Notes: generated from the sequence alone by a model not told the origin. A DNA stretch of 64,000 nt from Cryptomeria japonica (GCF_030272615.1 NC_081409.1:618001255-618065254); one strand, 5' to 3'. Positions 37,074 through 50,823 are shown, counted from the first letter of the stretch. Numbers and translations are program-made.

Positions 37074-40000
37074 ATGGTACCCAGAAGAGAATTTACAGGG
37101 AAAGTGAATTACCAGGACCAAAATATCTATGATGATTTTTTAGAGCAATTAACCATGTCCACCAATGCTGGGGCTAAGGCCAAAGAGCTAGTACCTAAGA
37201 ACCCTCGTCTAAAAATTGGAGACAACCTTTATGATAAGGGTAATTGGTTGAGGGACCCTAAAATAGGATTGTCAGGCTTAGGACTCTTCAAAGTCAGTTT
37301 TGGGCAGAGGAATTCCCTAGCTCCTTTGAATGGCATATGGGAGCAGGATGTAGGAAAGCTTGTGGTCCCAGGTGTTTTTATGGATGTAGATCTGTTAGCC
37401 TTGATTGCACAGAATTATGACTCTGTGGAAAGATGCATCAGGAACATAAAGGGATCAATCTTGATTGAGATAAATGAAGATGAATTCAGGAAAGTGTTTA
37501 AACTCAGTGAGTCCTCCAATTTGTTAGAACCTATTGACTTTGAGTCGTTAGCCCAGGTTTACAACACACAAAGGGATCATCTTAGAAGTGGCCCATTGAA
37601 AGAATTCTTTGTAAAGATAGGGGGGTTAACAGTTGTAGGCCCCAGCACAATGGAACCATTCTCTCTCAACCTATTCACTCTGAGAGCTAAGGGTATGTAT
37701 TGGGCATTATGCCAGATTTTTGGAGAGGATGCTGAAAAGAATATGCCAACCCATTATATGTTAATGATTGCACAAATTCTAAACCCCTCCCTAGCAATAA
37801 CATTTGATTATGCCTCATACCTTGCTGATGCAATTCATAAAGGGCTAGTAGGAATAAAAAATGGTAAGGTGGATAGGCCATTTGGATGGTACTCCATGTT
37901 AATGCATATGTTTCTGTTCAAAGGGGCTGATTATTTTGGAAAGGAGATGGACCTAATTAAGGTCAAGGATAAAGAGGAGATGCCAGTGCAATTGTGGAGT
38001 ACTGTTCTATCTTGGGATAGAGAAGATGCAAGTTATTTAAAGTTTGATAGATGCTTTGCATCTAAAATTAGGATTCTTCTATGCAGAGAAAACCCTAGAA
38101 TTCCTAAGGCTCTTTTGGAGTTTCTCAGACCAAAGGAGTTTGCAGAGGATATCAAGATTGTTCACAATTGGGGAGACATATATTTGTACCCTGTGTCTAC
38201 TATTTTTAGAGTGTTTGGATTTAGAGGCACCCCCTTTTTACTACCCTATCAGGTCCCATTGAAGATAGGGATTGCAAAAGTCCTGAGACAAATTGGGGGA
38301 GTACAAGAAGTAGAGCTAACCAATAGAGGTAAAGGGACTATTTTCCCAACTATTACCATGGCTCACCATTTTGTGATCACTAAGGGTGGATGGAGATTTT
38401 TTGAAGAATTCTTTAAGCCATATAGGCTATCTACTGCAGTGTCAAGATGTGCAGACCCCGAGGATTTTTTCAATGGCATATTCAAAAAAAGAGCAGTGTG
38501 CAGAGGTAGGCCACATCAATTTCAGTTCCCAGAAGATCTGATTAGAAATGAATTCAGCTTAGATGAGCAAGAACCAAGGAAGGAGAAGTGGGTGGCATAT
38601 AAGAAAGCCCTTGATTTTATCCATCAATTTGACACTAGCTATGACCCCCTTTCTAGCTTCAATCCATTTGAGGAGAAAATAAAATTCCTGATTCTTTATT
38701 TTGAAGATCTCATGCAAACCTTAAAAGAAAAGAGGGAGGCCATAATGAAAAATGAGCCTAATAAGGCTAAGATGGTATTGGCTAAGCCTGCCTTTGCTAG
38801 AGATGTCCCATGTGGTGACTATGTAATGCACAAAATGTCAAAGTACATTGTGATAATGCCTGTGACAGGTGAGCCTTCCACTTCAAAAGGGAAGAGGAAA
38901 ATTGAAGATGTCATTGACATCTAGGATTCCCCTAAGAAGAAGAGAGTGGGAAAGGAAATTGAAACTGATGAGCCTCAATATTCTCCATCTCAGTCTCCTA
39001 TCCACATTGGAGATGAACAAGCTGTGGCTGAACAATTATTGCAGTTAGGGAGTCTTGGTGAGATTGCCTATACCTATGAGGAGACCCAAGAGGGGATGCC
39101 TGAAGAGCCACCTAATGCTGAAATGGATTTGACTGATGGTGAGTTAAAGGGCCATGAAATGGACCTTACCATTAAGCAAGCTAGTGAAGAATTCCTAGCT
39201 AACAATAATTTTGTCACATAAGGAGCTTTTATACAGTTTCTATGGAAGCAAAATATTGATCAATTCAAGACTAGATGTGAACAGAGGAAAAGTGAACAAC
39301 CTCTTAAAATTACAACTCAGGTAGAAGAAGAGGTTAAGCAAGAAATGATGGAGGAGTTCAAAGCAATCACCCTTGAGAAAGGAAGAGAAATGGTAGCAAA
39401 GGCTGGTGTGTTGATTCTCCCTGAATGGGATATAGCTGATGCCTTAGTGCTTGATGCAGTGAGGAAAGAAACAAAGCCTATGGAAGGAGTGACATTCAAC
39501 AAAGATAATGCTGCTTTTGTCATGTGGTCTTTAAAGAAGGATGGAAACAAAAGAAGGAAGGATGCATCAGATTCTAGCCTCTTAGGAGGCATGATAGTTA
39601 AAAGAGTCCAAGACATAGGGGTAGTGGAAGCTGCAAGCATAGTCCTAGAGACTGCAAAATTTAGTGTTGCGGTGGCAGAGAAAGAGGCACAAGAAAAGGC
39701 TAATCTCCAATTGAAGTTGGAGACTATTTTAAAATCTTACAATGATGCTAAAGAAGGAATAGCCAACAGAGACAACATAATTGCTAGAATCCAGAGTCAA
39801 CTAGCAGGTCAATATCATCTCGGTGAATCTTCTACACTCATGATAGCCTCCTCTCTAGCAAGACCCCCTCCTACTAGTCCCATCATTGATTATCCCCCTT
39901 CTCCCATGCCTTTTAGTTCCCAATTACCTGAAAATGTCCAACATGAGTTGGAAAAATTGAAACAAGCTCAAACATTGTATGCAAAGAAATATGAGGAGAA

Positions 40001-40619
40001 GGTGAAAGCCACCATCTTGAAGTTTGCTAACTCAATCAAAACCTCCAATGTATACATAAATATGAAGAGGATTCTTGAGATTTTGATCAAATTGAGAGAA
40101 GAAGAAGCCACTTTGGAACCAATCCTGAATAAGTGGGTGCCTAGAGGTAAAGAGTTAGAGCTCATGTGTTCTTCCCATGTAGATGTAGAAGAGAATGATA
40201 ATCTAAGGTCCACATGTGAGTTTATAAAAGAGATGAATATTCTTTCAGTGGAAGGAGAAGGTATAAAAATAAAAGCCCAACTTTATAGGAAAGAATATGC
40301 AAATCATAAATTTGAAATGTTTCCAGGAGGTTTCATTGGTCCTGTCCAGCTAAAGGAAGAGAAGACTTGGTTAAAGGAGGTGGACCATAATTTGTCCCTA
40401 AGGATCAATTAGATTATTAGTACTGATGAAACATCCTTATTTGTCCAAACAATTGAGGAAATTGAAAAAGTGAAATCTCATTATGGTTTCATAGAAACAG
40501 AGATTGGGCATGTACGAGTAACTTGGAAGCGGCTAGAAGATATGAAACAAAAGATTGCTAGTTTTACTTGGCCTAGTGATGATGTGTATCAGGAGTGGAA
40601 AGATAAGTATATGGGATAG
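37074..40619 (+). pseudogene. Cargo ORF of about 1,180 codons, unknown protein, interrupted by nonsense codons only
   Basis: I do not recognise this protein. One frame stays open from ATG 37074 (MVPRREFTGKVNYQDQNIYD) to 40619 except for TAG 38922, TAA 39219 and TAG 40410, with no frameshift in 3.5 kb and no intron. The first 616 codons look globular: LGLFKVSFGQRNSLAPLNGIW near residue 70, then GSILIEINEDEFRKVFKLSE, and KGGWRFFEEFFKPYRLSTAV near residue 450. Then comes a basic patch, GKRKIEDV, and just after the first stop a nuclear-signal-like SPKKKRVGK (38928-38951). The rest is acidic and then coiled-coil-like (EKANLQLKLETILKSYNDA), with a Pro-rich hinge PPPTSPIIDYPPSPMPF. All stops could come from Gln codons by C-to-T change. 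It could be a captured host gene, a retrocopy, or an accessory ORF of the transposon. It is not a Ulp1 protease and shows no transposase motif. Confidence 0.75.
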
Positions 40620-41857
40620 AAAGAAGATGCTTAGGAGCAGTTACATGAGGTTGCAATAGAACCAAGCAGAGGAAGCCACGGATGCTGAAAAGGACTTATA
40701 ACTCCTTCTTGAAAATGACCGATTGTTTGTAACAAACTTTCTTTTGAAGGGTCCAAAGCTTGTATGCATCCATACTATTATAAATGGATACTAGGACTCC
40801 TAAAAAAATGATCGCAAGTAATTGTAAGAAAATGCTGGAGAAATTTATCTGAGCTTTTTTCTAGTCTTATGGAGAATACTCTGAGTTTTGTAATATTTTC
40901 TCCAAATTAATATCAATATACAGACTAGAAATAGTGTATATACATAAATATGCATAGCAGTCATAGGGCAACTCATGTCAAATGTGCAACTCAATACAAT
41001 AAATAATCTTAGTTTGTAGCCCTATAGCATCATAATGCAGTCCTTGACCAAGTATGCATACAAGAAACATCTAGTTCTATTAAGGCACAAGCATCAAAGT
41101 CAGAGGTTATGACAACTAGTAAAAAACATCAAGAACAAAAAGTTTAGTCTCAAGAATTAGGAGTTGTAATAAAAAAACTTACAAGGATGAGGTATATTCA
41201 TAACTTTTGTAGTCCCACCTTGGATATCAACACTAGAAGCAACTCATATTGTCCGTGTAAAGACAAGACAATATGGGAGTTCATTATACCTAGCAACTCA
41301 TGGTGTTGTTGTTCGTGTTGGCTCTATTGGACCCTACAATTAAGATTCAATATACATTATTCAATAAGATTAACTGTGCAACATAATGAAATATCGAAAA
41401 GTGTGTTACCTTGTTGAGCTTCGCTTGGTTTCGAGAATAGTTTAATATTATCTACTTAACAGGGCCAACCACATGAAGGTGGAAGCTCATTTGGCCTCTC
41501 TCCCCCCTAACATCACTCTAAATTCCCCGTTAACATCTTATAACATTCATTCATTAATTCTTTCTACCATTAATAAAATATAGAATTCATTCATTAATAT
41601 CACATAACGTTCATTAACACATAACATTGATTAACATTAATTAACATGCAACATTCATCAATATTAATTAACACATATCATCCATAACTATTAATTAGCA
41701 CATAATTACATTCACTAACACATAAAAATTAGTCATTATCAAATAAGTTAGATTACAATAATTTCTTTCTTTCTTTTTTCTTTGAAGCTATGAAAAGACT
41801 AAGTGGAACATCGGTGTCTTCATCATTTCCCCCCTCTATAAATGTTCCCCCAACTGC
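40620..41857. other. Spacer between the cargo ORF and the TNPA gene
   Basis: No gene seen. The part 40860-40960 (GAGTTTTGTAATATTTTCTCC...) could be the 3' end of a cargo transcript. The part 41520-41740 is a degenerate repeat of ATTCATTAACACATAACATT-like units, about ten copies. Confidence 0.5.
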
Positions 41858-44610
41858 TCATGATCTCAATGTATGCCTAGTCCTATATTGAGGATGAGGA
41901 CACTGAAGCGAAGGGGGGTCCTCTGCAACAACAAAGAAATGGGTGAAATTCCAAAAAAAAAAATATTATTGTTACAAGTATTTCATTAATTTAGAGAACA
42001 TAATTGTTGTGCTCTTTACCTGATGGGGCCACATCATTTTGTGTAGCCTCAACCTCAACATGCTGAACACCACGGTCCTCTTCACCTGAGTGGGGAACAT
42101 CACGTTCTTGAGGTTGTGTACCCAGACCATGCTCCACTTGCTCACCACTGACTACATGCTCTAAAATATTAACAAGAAAGGTTACATTAATTACTACTCT
42201 AATTACAAATTAAGATGTTTAATTGTATTAATAGCTAAATAAATAAATTTGAATAGCAAATGAATATCTCCACTACTGGGATGCACATCCAGACGTTCAT
42301 GTGCAAGTGGTGTTTCACAATTAGTAGGCTACATTCCAATGACATGCACATTGTTATCATTGCTTGCTTATTTAAAACAAATATAGTCACTTTATGTTGG
42401 AACTCAACATCAATTAGATTATTGGTAAAGTATTCAATTTGAAACAACTTCCATTTACCATATTTACCTGTGTGATGGATGCACTCGAATGTTGTGTATG
42501 CCCACTCAATTCTCATAGCTGATCAACCATGACTGAATAGCCTTGCTGGTAGGCAATTGTCTTGTCATTTTCTGTGGGCGCTCTATTGAATTCAGAGCCT
42601 TGCATTTTTGCTTGGTACTATGAATTTTGCTTGCATTGTTTGATAAAAAAAAAAATGTTTGCAATTTATTAATATTTTGAGACAATATGAGAGTTTACAT
42701 GAGATACTTACAATTCGTGCAGCAAGTTTCATGTAACCACCAGAGCCGAGTTTGTGTTGCTCGTGCTTTTCTTGCCTTGCCTTGGTTGCCTTTGACGTAT
42801 CACTCAGTCTATAAAAAGTTTGAAATATGTTAGATTATATAAATATAAAGAGTAATTAATTAGTACATAATTACATTCTTAATAGTATCACGTACCTCCT
42901 TCTGGCATCTACTGGTGTATTTCCTTTTTTCCTTTCAATTCTCTCCTTGGCATCCAAAATCAGGTCCTTCCACTCCCTCTCTAGAATCATGGGGGGATGC
43001 TCGTACTTTAGGTTCCTCTCCAAATGGGTCCTGTATTGGTCCTTCACATACTTTAGATATGTGCCAGCTTTTTCAAGGAGCTTGGTTTTGTCAAAGGTGT
43101 CATTTCCAAACCACTCAACCATTTGGTTTGTCAATTCATCTTTTAACCTTTTTTCTTGGTCATTTCACCTTTTAAAGCAAAAACAAACCTGTTAGATTCA
43201 GAAATGAATTGAAGCTACATTTATTACACTTCAAGAAATGGATCAAAGGAAAAGTATTCTAGCAATGATATGAAATCAAAAGTGGATAAGGGTTAGTTCA
43301 CATATGATGTACCACCTTTTATGTATGGTGGGCCCAAATATCTGCAATGCAATGTCACTAAGATGTTTATAGAAAATATCATTGCTTGCAAAAAATTCAT
43401 GGGATCAATATTAGTCCAAAACGAGTGATCATAAAGTAAATTACAATTAGAGTATATATAATAATAATTTTAAAGTACCTGGAACCTTTTGTATCTTTAA
43501 GGGAAGCATTTCTTTGTCACTCACCACGAATGTGGCCTGCAATGTTCCCGTACTAGCAATACAAGAAGATCTAGGAAACGATGCTATGTTATCAGCAGTA
43601 GTCACCTGTGGCACATCCTCATATGCATCTCCTCCTGCAAAAAATGAATCCACTATGAAATGGCATTAGAATTCAAGAAATAACGCTTGAAGGGAAATAA
43701 ACACATGATAGAAGATAGAGAAAAAGAGGGATCTACCAATAGTGGGTGGGCCAATATGACGTGCACTAGAGGATGTCTGCATGCTACGTGTTGCCGACAT
43801 TGCAGTCGGCAATACAGGTGAGGGTGACCTCTGATGAGGCGGTGTCGGCATTTGCACAGTAACATTGACAACACCTAAAGAAGAATACATTAAATATATC
43901 AAACATTAAATATATGAAAAGTGCAAGAATTGTAAACAAGGATGAACCTTTTTATTGAAAATTGACATTATCAAGTATGATGTGTTTTGGGTACTCAGAG
44001 TGATAAGCCAAGCAAGTGATAATACAAGAAAATCGTCATCACCTGATCCTGCAACACCCTGATCGTAGGAACAACTTTCATGAGGGCGGATAAATTGTTG
44101 TAAAAACAATACGCACATATTTTAGTTAATGACATAAAAAGAGAATAAAATATAAACCATTATTGAACTTTTGTTATAATTAAAGCTTTCATTACTGCTT
44201 ACTTGCAAGTTTTCTGCTGTCTTATACAATAATTCCACCCTCTATCGTATCTCACAAGTGGTAGGATGCACGGCTGCCAAAGCAACAATCTCTTTTCTAA
44301 TTTTTATAAGAGGCATTTAAAAGAATTTCACAAGGTCTGTGGGATCTTCAGGGTCATCATTGCTTAACCCTAATGATTCCACATCCATAGAAAGGTGCTA
44401 AGGTACTGTAACTCCCTTTCCCTTTCCCCAAACATCCGTCTGTGTCAAGAATATCATTAACAATTACAAAATTAGTATAAATCACTAAAAAAAAGAACAT
44501 AATAATGTAACCGTTTGCTTCTACCTAATTTGTACAATTACAATGAGGTTTACCTGCTTGGTAGAAGTGTTGCAAGGTACATCTCTGTCTGTGATATGTG
44601 ATGGATCCAT
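41858..44610 (-). pseudogene. TNPA-like gene (Transposase_24 family), multi-exon, decayed
   Basis: The minus-strand gene can be followed through consensus GT/AG splice sites. Exon pieces include MDPSHITDRDVPCNTSTKQ (ATG 44610, then GTAAAC), TDVWGKGKGVTVP... with LSNDDPEDPTDLVKFF (44465-44210), and QMPTPPHQRSPSPVLPTA (43850-43740). The Transposase_24 core has MVEWFGNDTFDKTKLLEKAG and REWKDLILDAKERIERKK (43140-42900). The hallmark tail LSDTSKATKARQEKHEQHKLGSGGYMKLAARI (42815-42715) follows, and a last exon ends in TGA at 41858. In-frame stops occur in the second exon (three) and near 42520. In En/Spm, TNPA binds subterminal repeats and pairs the ends for excision. Confidence 0.85.
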
Positions 44611-45037
44611 GTCGGCCTGTGACAAAGAAAAAATATAAAAAACGTTAGCAAAATTACATCATAAACAACATGAACAACATGAACTTTGTAGACAAAAAGA
44701 GTATTAAATAATAAAAAGATGTTGTCATCAAATTCATTGTAAATTTTGTAATTCCTTACCTTTACTTTATGTATACTATGCAGGATCCTCAACTAAATGG
44801 TCACATAAATAGTCACATAGCTAATAAACAATCCAATTTCCATAAATAAACATAGTTTAAAAATTGTCACATAAATAGTCACACCCCCTATCTCCATCTC
44901 CATATTAAAAGGTGCATCATGAATTAATTATGTAATGGCATAAGAATTCAAAATAGAATGAATTAATTATGTAAAAAAAATTCTATCAAGAAGTCAATAT
45001 TCAATAGATAATATACTAATCGCATTCCTCATACATT

Positions 45038-45065
45038 TCATTCCTCATCATCATCAACATCAAGG

Positions 45066-45127
<62 letters not shown>

Positions 45128-45134
45128 GTCATCG

Positions 45135-45165
<31 letters not shown>

Positions 45166-48100
45166 CTTCACCATCATCATCACCATCATCACCATCATCA
45201 CCATCACCGTCATCATCATCAGCATCATCATCATCATCATCATCATCTTCTTCTTCTTCTTGTTCTTCTTCATCATCATTGTGAAACTGTCGATCGTGAT
45301 CATCATCCACTTCATCTTCTACTTCTTCGGTATCTTCTTCTTCCATCACATTATACTTTATCGACCTTCCTCTTGGATCATGTCTAACAACAAATGACCA
45401 ACTTGGTTTATGTGGAACCTTAGAGTAAAATACTTGCTCACATTGGCTTGGAAGAACATAGGGCTCATCCCCAACTAGTTCAAATGACCTTATATTTAGC
45501 ATTATAAAACCATTATCATGTTTAATAAGAGTTCTATCAGGATCATTTTTATTCAATCGTAGCCTGTACCATTTGATGACAAACAAAACTAATTTGAAGG
45601 AATTAAAGTCACACTCAAGTATATCATCCAAAATTCCATAGTATCGATTTTGAGACTGTTGAGGATGAATGTCATTTCTCGATGAAATATTTGTCACCTC
45701 AAAGACTGCAGTGATGCCAGAATCACAAGTTTTCTTCGTGTCATCCAACTTTTTTATGTGAAATTTATGACCATTGCAGCACATAGCGTTGTGGTGTTTG
45801 ACCTACGATATGTCAAACATGTAAAATTTATTGCATTGTGAGTTGATAAACATATGAGTGATTAATAAATTTATACGTACCTGTTTATCTCTTAAACCAT
45901 ATGCTAAATCAATTTCCCTTTGCGTAACATTGGAATCTCCATTACGATGTGCTTCTTTAACCAATGAAGCCACACCTTCCCATGTTAACATGCATCTAGA
46001 ATGTTGACAATGTTCAATCCATACCGTCATCCAATCAAGATTGTTTGCAATATACAAATGTAGTGCATCCCACTCTCGACCAACTATACAAAAAATAAAT
46101 AGACGTCTTACAATCGATTTATTTTGAAGATTAAGAATTAATTAACTACAATAACATCTTATAATTACCTCTCACTTTCCTCAATCTACCTTTCCCCGTC
46201 AAGTACTCCCCTTTGAATTTGTTAATGGTGTTGGGATCCCAAATGCGATCCACGTGGATCTTTGCTACAAACTTAGGAAGATATTCAGAAATGTACACCA
46301 TAGTCTGGTATACCATATATCCATCCACCATAGAACCCTCAGGATGTGCTCTTTGTCAAACCAAAGCCTTCAAAAATTTCAAGTGCCTCTCAACCATCCA
46401 CATTGACCTAGTGTGTACAGGTCCACACAATTCAATCTCCTCAACTTGGTGTATGAGGTAGTGTTCTTGTGCATTGAAAAAAGCTGGAGGTAGACACTTT
46501 TGCATTTCACACATTAAATGAGGAATTTTTCTCTTCCAATATTTTATATCATCTTTATGGATTTATTTACATGACAACCACCTACAAGGTATTCAAGACG
46601 CAAAAAAATATATTACATAAGAAGTAAAACAAATCGCAAATATAATATCTATACAATGAACTAAACAAATATCACTACTTACCTTATGTATTTTCCAAGA
46701 TCATATATGACTTGCTTGACATTATTGTCGAAGTCGTCTGGGAGAGATAGAGGTAGAACGTACTGCAACAATTATAAAATTATCTTTTCATTTTTTTGTA
46801 ACATAATGAAAAGTACACGTACGCTCAGTACATAAATACATACTAAAAACACAAGAAAATGAATTACCTTAATGAAGGTATGCCAATCATGCATTTTCAT
46901 CCCTGGCCCAAATTCACTTTTCTTTGATATGAGATTGTTTATGTTCGCAGCAAATCCTGTGGGAAATCGAATTTTTTGTATGACTTCTTTTATAGCATTG
47001 CTTCGCTGGTCCATTAATAACCAAGGAAGCTCACTTATATTAATCTAGTCTCCATGGGTATTTGATTGAATGACATTTATCATTGCATGATTGGAATCCT
47101 GAATGTCACTACATATTTTGACAATTTTTTCTTTGTCACGCCTTCCATCCAATATTTTCCATAATGTCTCTGTTATATTCTTTCCAATATGCATACTATC
47201 AAACAAATGAACAATTTATAGCTACTCGTAGTAGGGAAACCTACTAAATTGCCGGGGATAACTTTTTATTCCCTTAGGAAGGTGGTCATTTATGCCTTCA
47301 CAACCATCATGATCATCAATCACAACATCAGTAAACAAAACAAAATAGAAAAGATGTTTTATGACAAACCAATAGATGGAATGGCATTACCTTGATGATT
47401 AATTCTATTATATTCCAACTTCCATAGGTGAGGTGTCATTCTTTGTGGCTTTGATGTATTCTCTTCTTTCCCATTGAAAAGATGTTTTTCAGTATTTCGA
47501 TACTTATGATTTTTATGGAGAAAGTGCCTATACTCATCAAACACTTGCTTTCCTAAACTTTTTGAATGACGAGATTTCATCTTTGGACCACAAACAGGAC
47601 ATGCAAATTTTCCCTTTGTTTGAAGACCTACAAGATAATGTATAATTGGATTAAATATGATAATTTTTTGAATTATAATGTTCATGCACAACTTAAACAC
47701 TATAACATACCACAAAAATGTGTTAGCCCCGGGGCATCGTGTATTGTCCATAGAAGCATTGCATGGAATTGAAATTGTCTTTGTCCTATTGGTCTAGAGA
47801 CGTCATACATAGTGACACCATTCCATAACTCCAGCAACTCGTCGATAAGAGGCTCGATATATACATTCATATCTTTAACTTGGTACTTACGTAATCGAAT
47901 GAACAAAAACATTACATAATTATTATGACCATTTTACTACAATATTTATAATTAAATTTAAACGACTATATTTAAATGATAAAATACCTAGAACAATCAT
48001 TTCCAACATTATGTGCTCCCTCTTTATTGACATCCATGGAGGAATGTTATTATTGATAACAAAAATAGGCCACACTGAGTAAACAGATCTCATCTCTCCA

Positions 48101-49307
48101 AATGGATTGACACCGTCCGTTGCCAATGAAAGCCTGAGATTACGAGGTTCTTCTTTAAAGTGTGGCCACTTTTCCTCTGTGTCCATAAATGCTGAACCAT
48201 CCACAGGCATTCAAATAATGTCATCTCGACTTCTATTGCGTGCATGGTAATCCATACATTGTGCCAAGGTAGTGCACTTGAATAATCGTTGCATACATGG
48301 AATAATGGGAATATAGCGAAGAACCTTGCAAGGAACCCTTTTTTTTATTTGATCTGTTTGATATCTACTGATATGACATTCAGGGCATTCAGTTTGAAAT
48401 TCATGTTGTTTGTGATATATAATATGATCATTGGGACAAGCATCTATTGCTTGATACTCCATTCCAATATCTTTCATAACGACAGATAATTCTCGGTATG
48501 AGTGAGGTAGAATATTTGATGGTGGTAACAAAAACTCACCTATCAATCTACAACAACAAAATATAATTTGTTATAATAAAGAATATTAATGGTACAACAT
48601 GATTCATAGTTTATTATGACATATATGACATGCCTTAACATATGTGACATTGTTATGTTGGATAAACCATTCATAACCTTCAAGCTCACCAACAACAATA
48701 CAACAGAGAGAAGAGTTGCCTGGGAGCCTTCATAAAGGGCCTCAGATGCCTTCTCAAGTAGAGGGACATCATGAACAACATCAAGGTCATCTTCATAATC
48801 ATGATCAGCTGCGCGAGTACTAAATGAGTCATGGATCAATGTATTTGTACCATCATCTTCAATTGTGTTTTCTGGCTCATGATCGTCATCTTACATGGGA
48901 TCATTATCTTCAGCTTCGATATTCACACCTCCATGTTCGTCCACTTCGAAAACCATATTCTCAGGGTTGTGTTGATCCATACCATGTGCTCTGGGGTGCT
49001 CGACCTATATAAAATTGATATACATAAATAAACTGTGATCATGATCTCATCATCACGTGATTTATTATGTATATAAATTATCAAAATGATATAATGAAAA
49101 ACTTACAAATGGATGATAATCATGTCCACCTTGAATGTGACCATGCAGCCTACAATGTTTCTTCGCTATTTTGATTAGAAGTCTTCTAGTCTTTAACCCC
49201 TTACAATTTTTGCACAGACAATAACATTTTCCATCACCTTTTCTTTTCAAGTTAGACCACAATCAAGCAATTGTCTCCTTATTTTGTTCGTTGATATTGT
49301 CTGACAT
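45038..49307 (-). pseudogene. TNPD/TNP2-like CACTA transposase, about ten exons, with C-terminal DUF4218 and DUF4216
   Basis: ATG 49307 (MSDNINEQNKETIA), then a TGA and the Transpos_assoc domain (KCYCLCKNCKGLKTRRLL). Exons I can place: 49307-49107, 49004-48640 (ALYEGSQATLLSVVLLLVSL), 48547-47988, 47885-47711 and 47627-47391. Those three carry the TNP2 core: IDACPNDHIIYHK, RLSLATDGVNPFGEMRS, IPPWMSIK, IEPLIDELLELWNGV, LLWTIHDAPG and KFACPVCG. Four more follow to about 45880, with VHLFDSMHIGKNITETLWK and DUF4218 (HLMCEMQKCLPPAFFNAQEH, CGPVHTRSMWMVERHL). The last exon (from about 45805) has DUF4216 (YYGILDDILECDF, VLFVIKWYRL) and an Asp-rich tail. It normally cuts the element ends. At least five nonsense codons are visible. 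Confidence 0.93.
45041..45265 (-). repeat. (GAT/GAC)n tract encoding poly-Asp at the TNP2 C-terminus
   Basis: An expanded trinucleotide repeat, ATC on the plus strand with CCATCA and CGTCAT variants, is translated on the transposase strand as about 70 Asp/Gly/Glu residues in frame up to the stop at 45038. The Met-rich frame on the same strand is a shadow of the repeat. Confidence 0.9.
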
Positions 49308-50823
49308 GGTCTTTCTTCACAGGCAAGAAAATAGAAATTATTGTCTGACATGGTCTTTCCCTCAGGAGCTGGCAGATCCTGCTTCCATACTTAAATTCTA
49401 TTTTCTCAAAGGACAATCCTAAAAATCCATGCATTGCAAACAACTTTTTACACCTTTGTTGGTTGTGGTGGCATCACAGAGAGTTTACATCAATAAATGA
49501 AGAACATGCCAATGCTTTTAATGCAGCAGTAGAAGTCTATCTCTTATTCAATATCTCTAGTGAAACCCCCATGATCTTTTGTTGGAGTAGAATTTGTTAT
49601 ATTCTAGAAAGGGTCTTGTCCTTTGTTGATGGGATATTCATCTACCTCAAGAAATAACTGTTCTTATCTCTAACAAGAAGTGGAACTAAATGAAGATCTA
49701 GCACCATGAAATTAATCCTCAAAAGGATTACTCTAGTTAGTTTTGGTAGATAATGATCTGGGTAAAATACTAATGTGGCTTTGCGAAACATTATGTACTA
49801 GCTTAGCATACTCTAACAACTTTGGTGCGACATGCTACATCCAATTAAGTCTCCATCGGTATCTCTATTGTGTTTATGGATTGGGATTCAATGTACTCTT
49901 TTTATACACAGATTTTACTTTCAACTGAGGAGGTTTGTATGTACTTACTTGTCTTTTGAATGTATCCCTATTTCAAGAATTTCTTCTATCAATAAATCAT
50001 TTGTTGTAAGTTGTACAAGTGGAAGCTTGAACATGCCTTCCATGCTAGCCTTGTTGATACGTTCAACACCATCTTGTGCAACAAATCTTTAGAACTCCAT
50101 TTTTCCGAATTGAAGAGTGAGTAGTAGGGACAATATAGGACACTTACAGAGGTTTTGAAAGAGAGATAAATAGACCTAAATATTATGGCTTAATAATGAT
50201 CAATAGGTAAACAGATAAGAAACTCTCAATATCAAAATGACTTTCTCAATTGTCTTTACTAGAAATGGATAAATTTGCTAATAATGGCTTTATGACTATA
50301 TGTCAACTTTAGACTCAATCCAAGAAGAGCTATAACTAATATGCGATATCTAGATTTATGATCTCTATAATATAACAATCCAATAATTATGTTTCCACGC
50401 ATCTATACCACAACACAAACATCATGCTAGTGTTCAGCCATAGCAATTGATATCCTAATTATAGAATGTGAAATATGCACATAACTATGAATAAAGATTA
50501 AGAAAAACAAAGAAAGATTCTTATTGCAAACATAAATGACTAATGGACAAGAATTGAATTTATTGTAGATAGTTTTGAATATCAATATCACTTATTTGTG
50601 TGCATTTAGTAACTCATGTACTTGTGGCCAACCATTTATCTCTTTCATAAATTAAACACTTATTAATAACATTAAATGGCTAAGTAATTATGTTTTAGTA
50701 GAAATTGAAAATAAAATATTTTATTTTAGGACAACTCACACTATTCCCTATCATATTTTAGACTCTCAGTTTTGTTAGTAGTGGTTTGATGTCTTTGGAG
50801 CTGATCATTGCATTTCTTTAGTT
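49308..50823. other. CACTA interior between transposase start and PPR fragment, nothing recognised
   Basis: The sequence ATTGTCTGACATGGTCTTTC is present twice, 44 bp apart (around 49297 and 49341), a small duplication over the transposase start. Short ORFs at 49463-49657 and 49832-50092 have no family features. The region should contain the promoter of the transposase gene, but I cannot point to an element. Confidence 0.5.

Noticed and set aside
38922-38924. Stop-codon readthrough joining the cargo ORF segments
   Set aside because: Three or more stops of two kinds (TAG and TAA) with no visible recoding signal; ordinary nonsense decay is simpler.
45016-45315. Met-rich minus-strand ORF
   Set aside because: A shadow frame of the GAT repeat that encodes the poly-Asp tail of TNP2.
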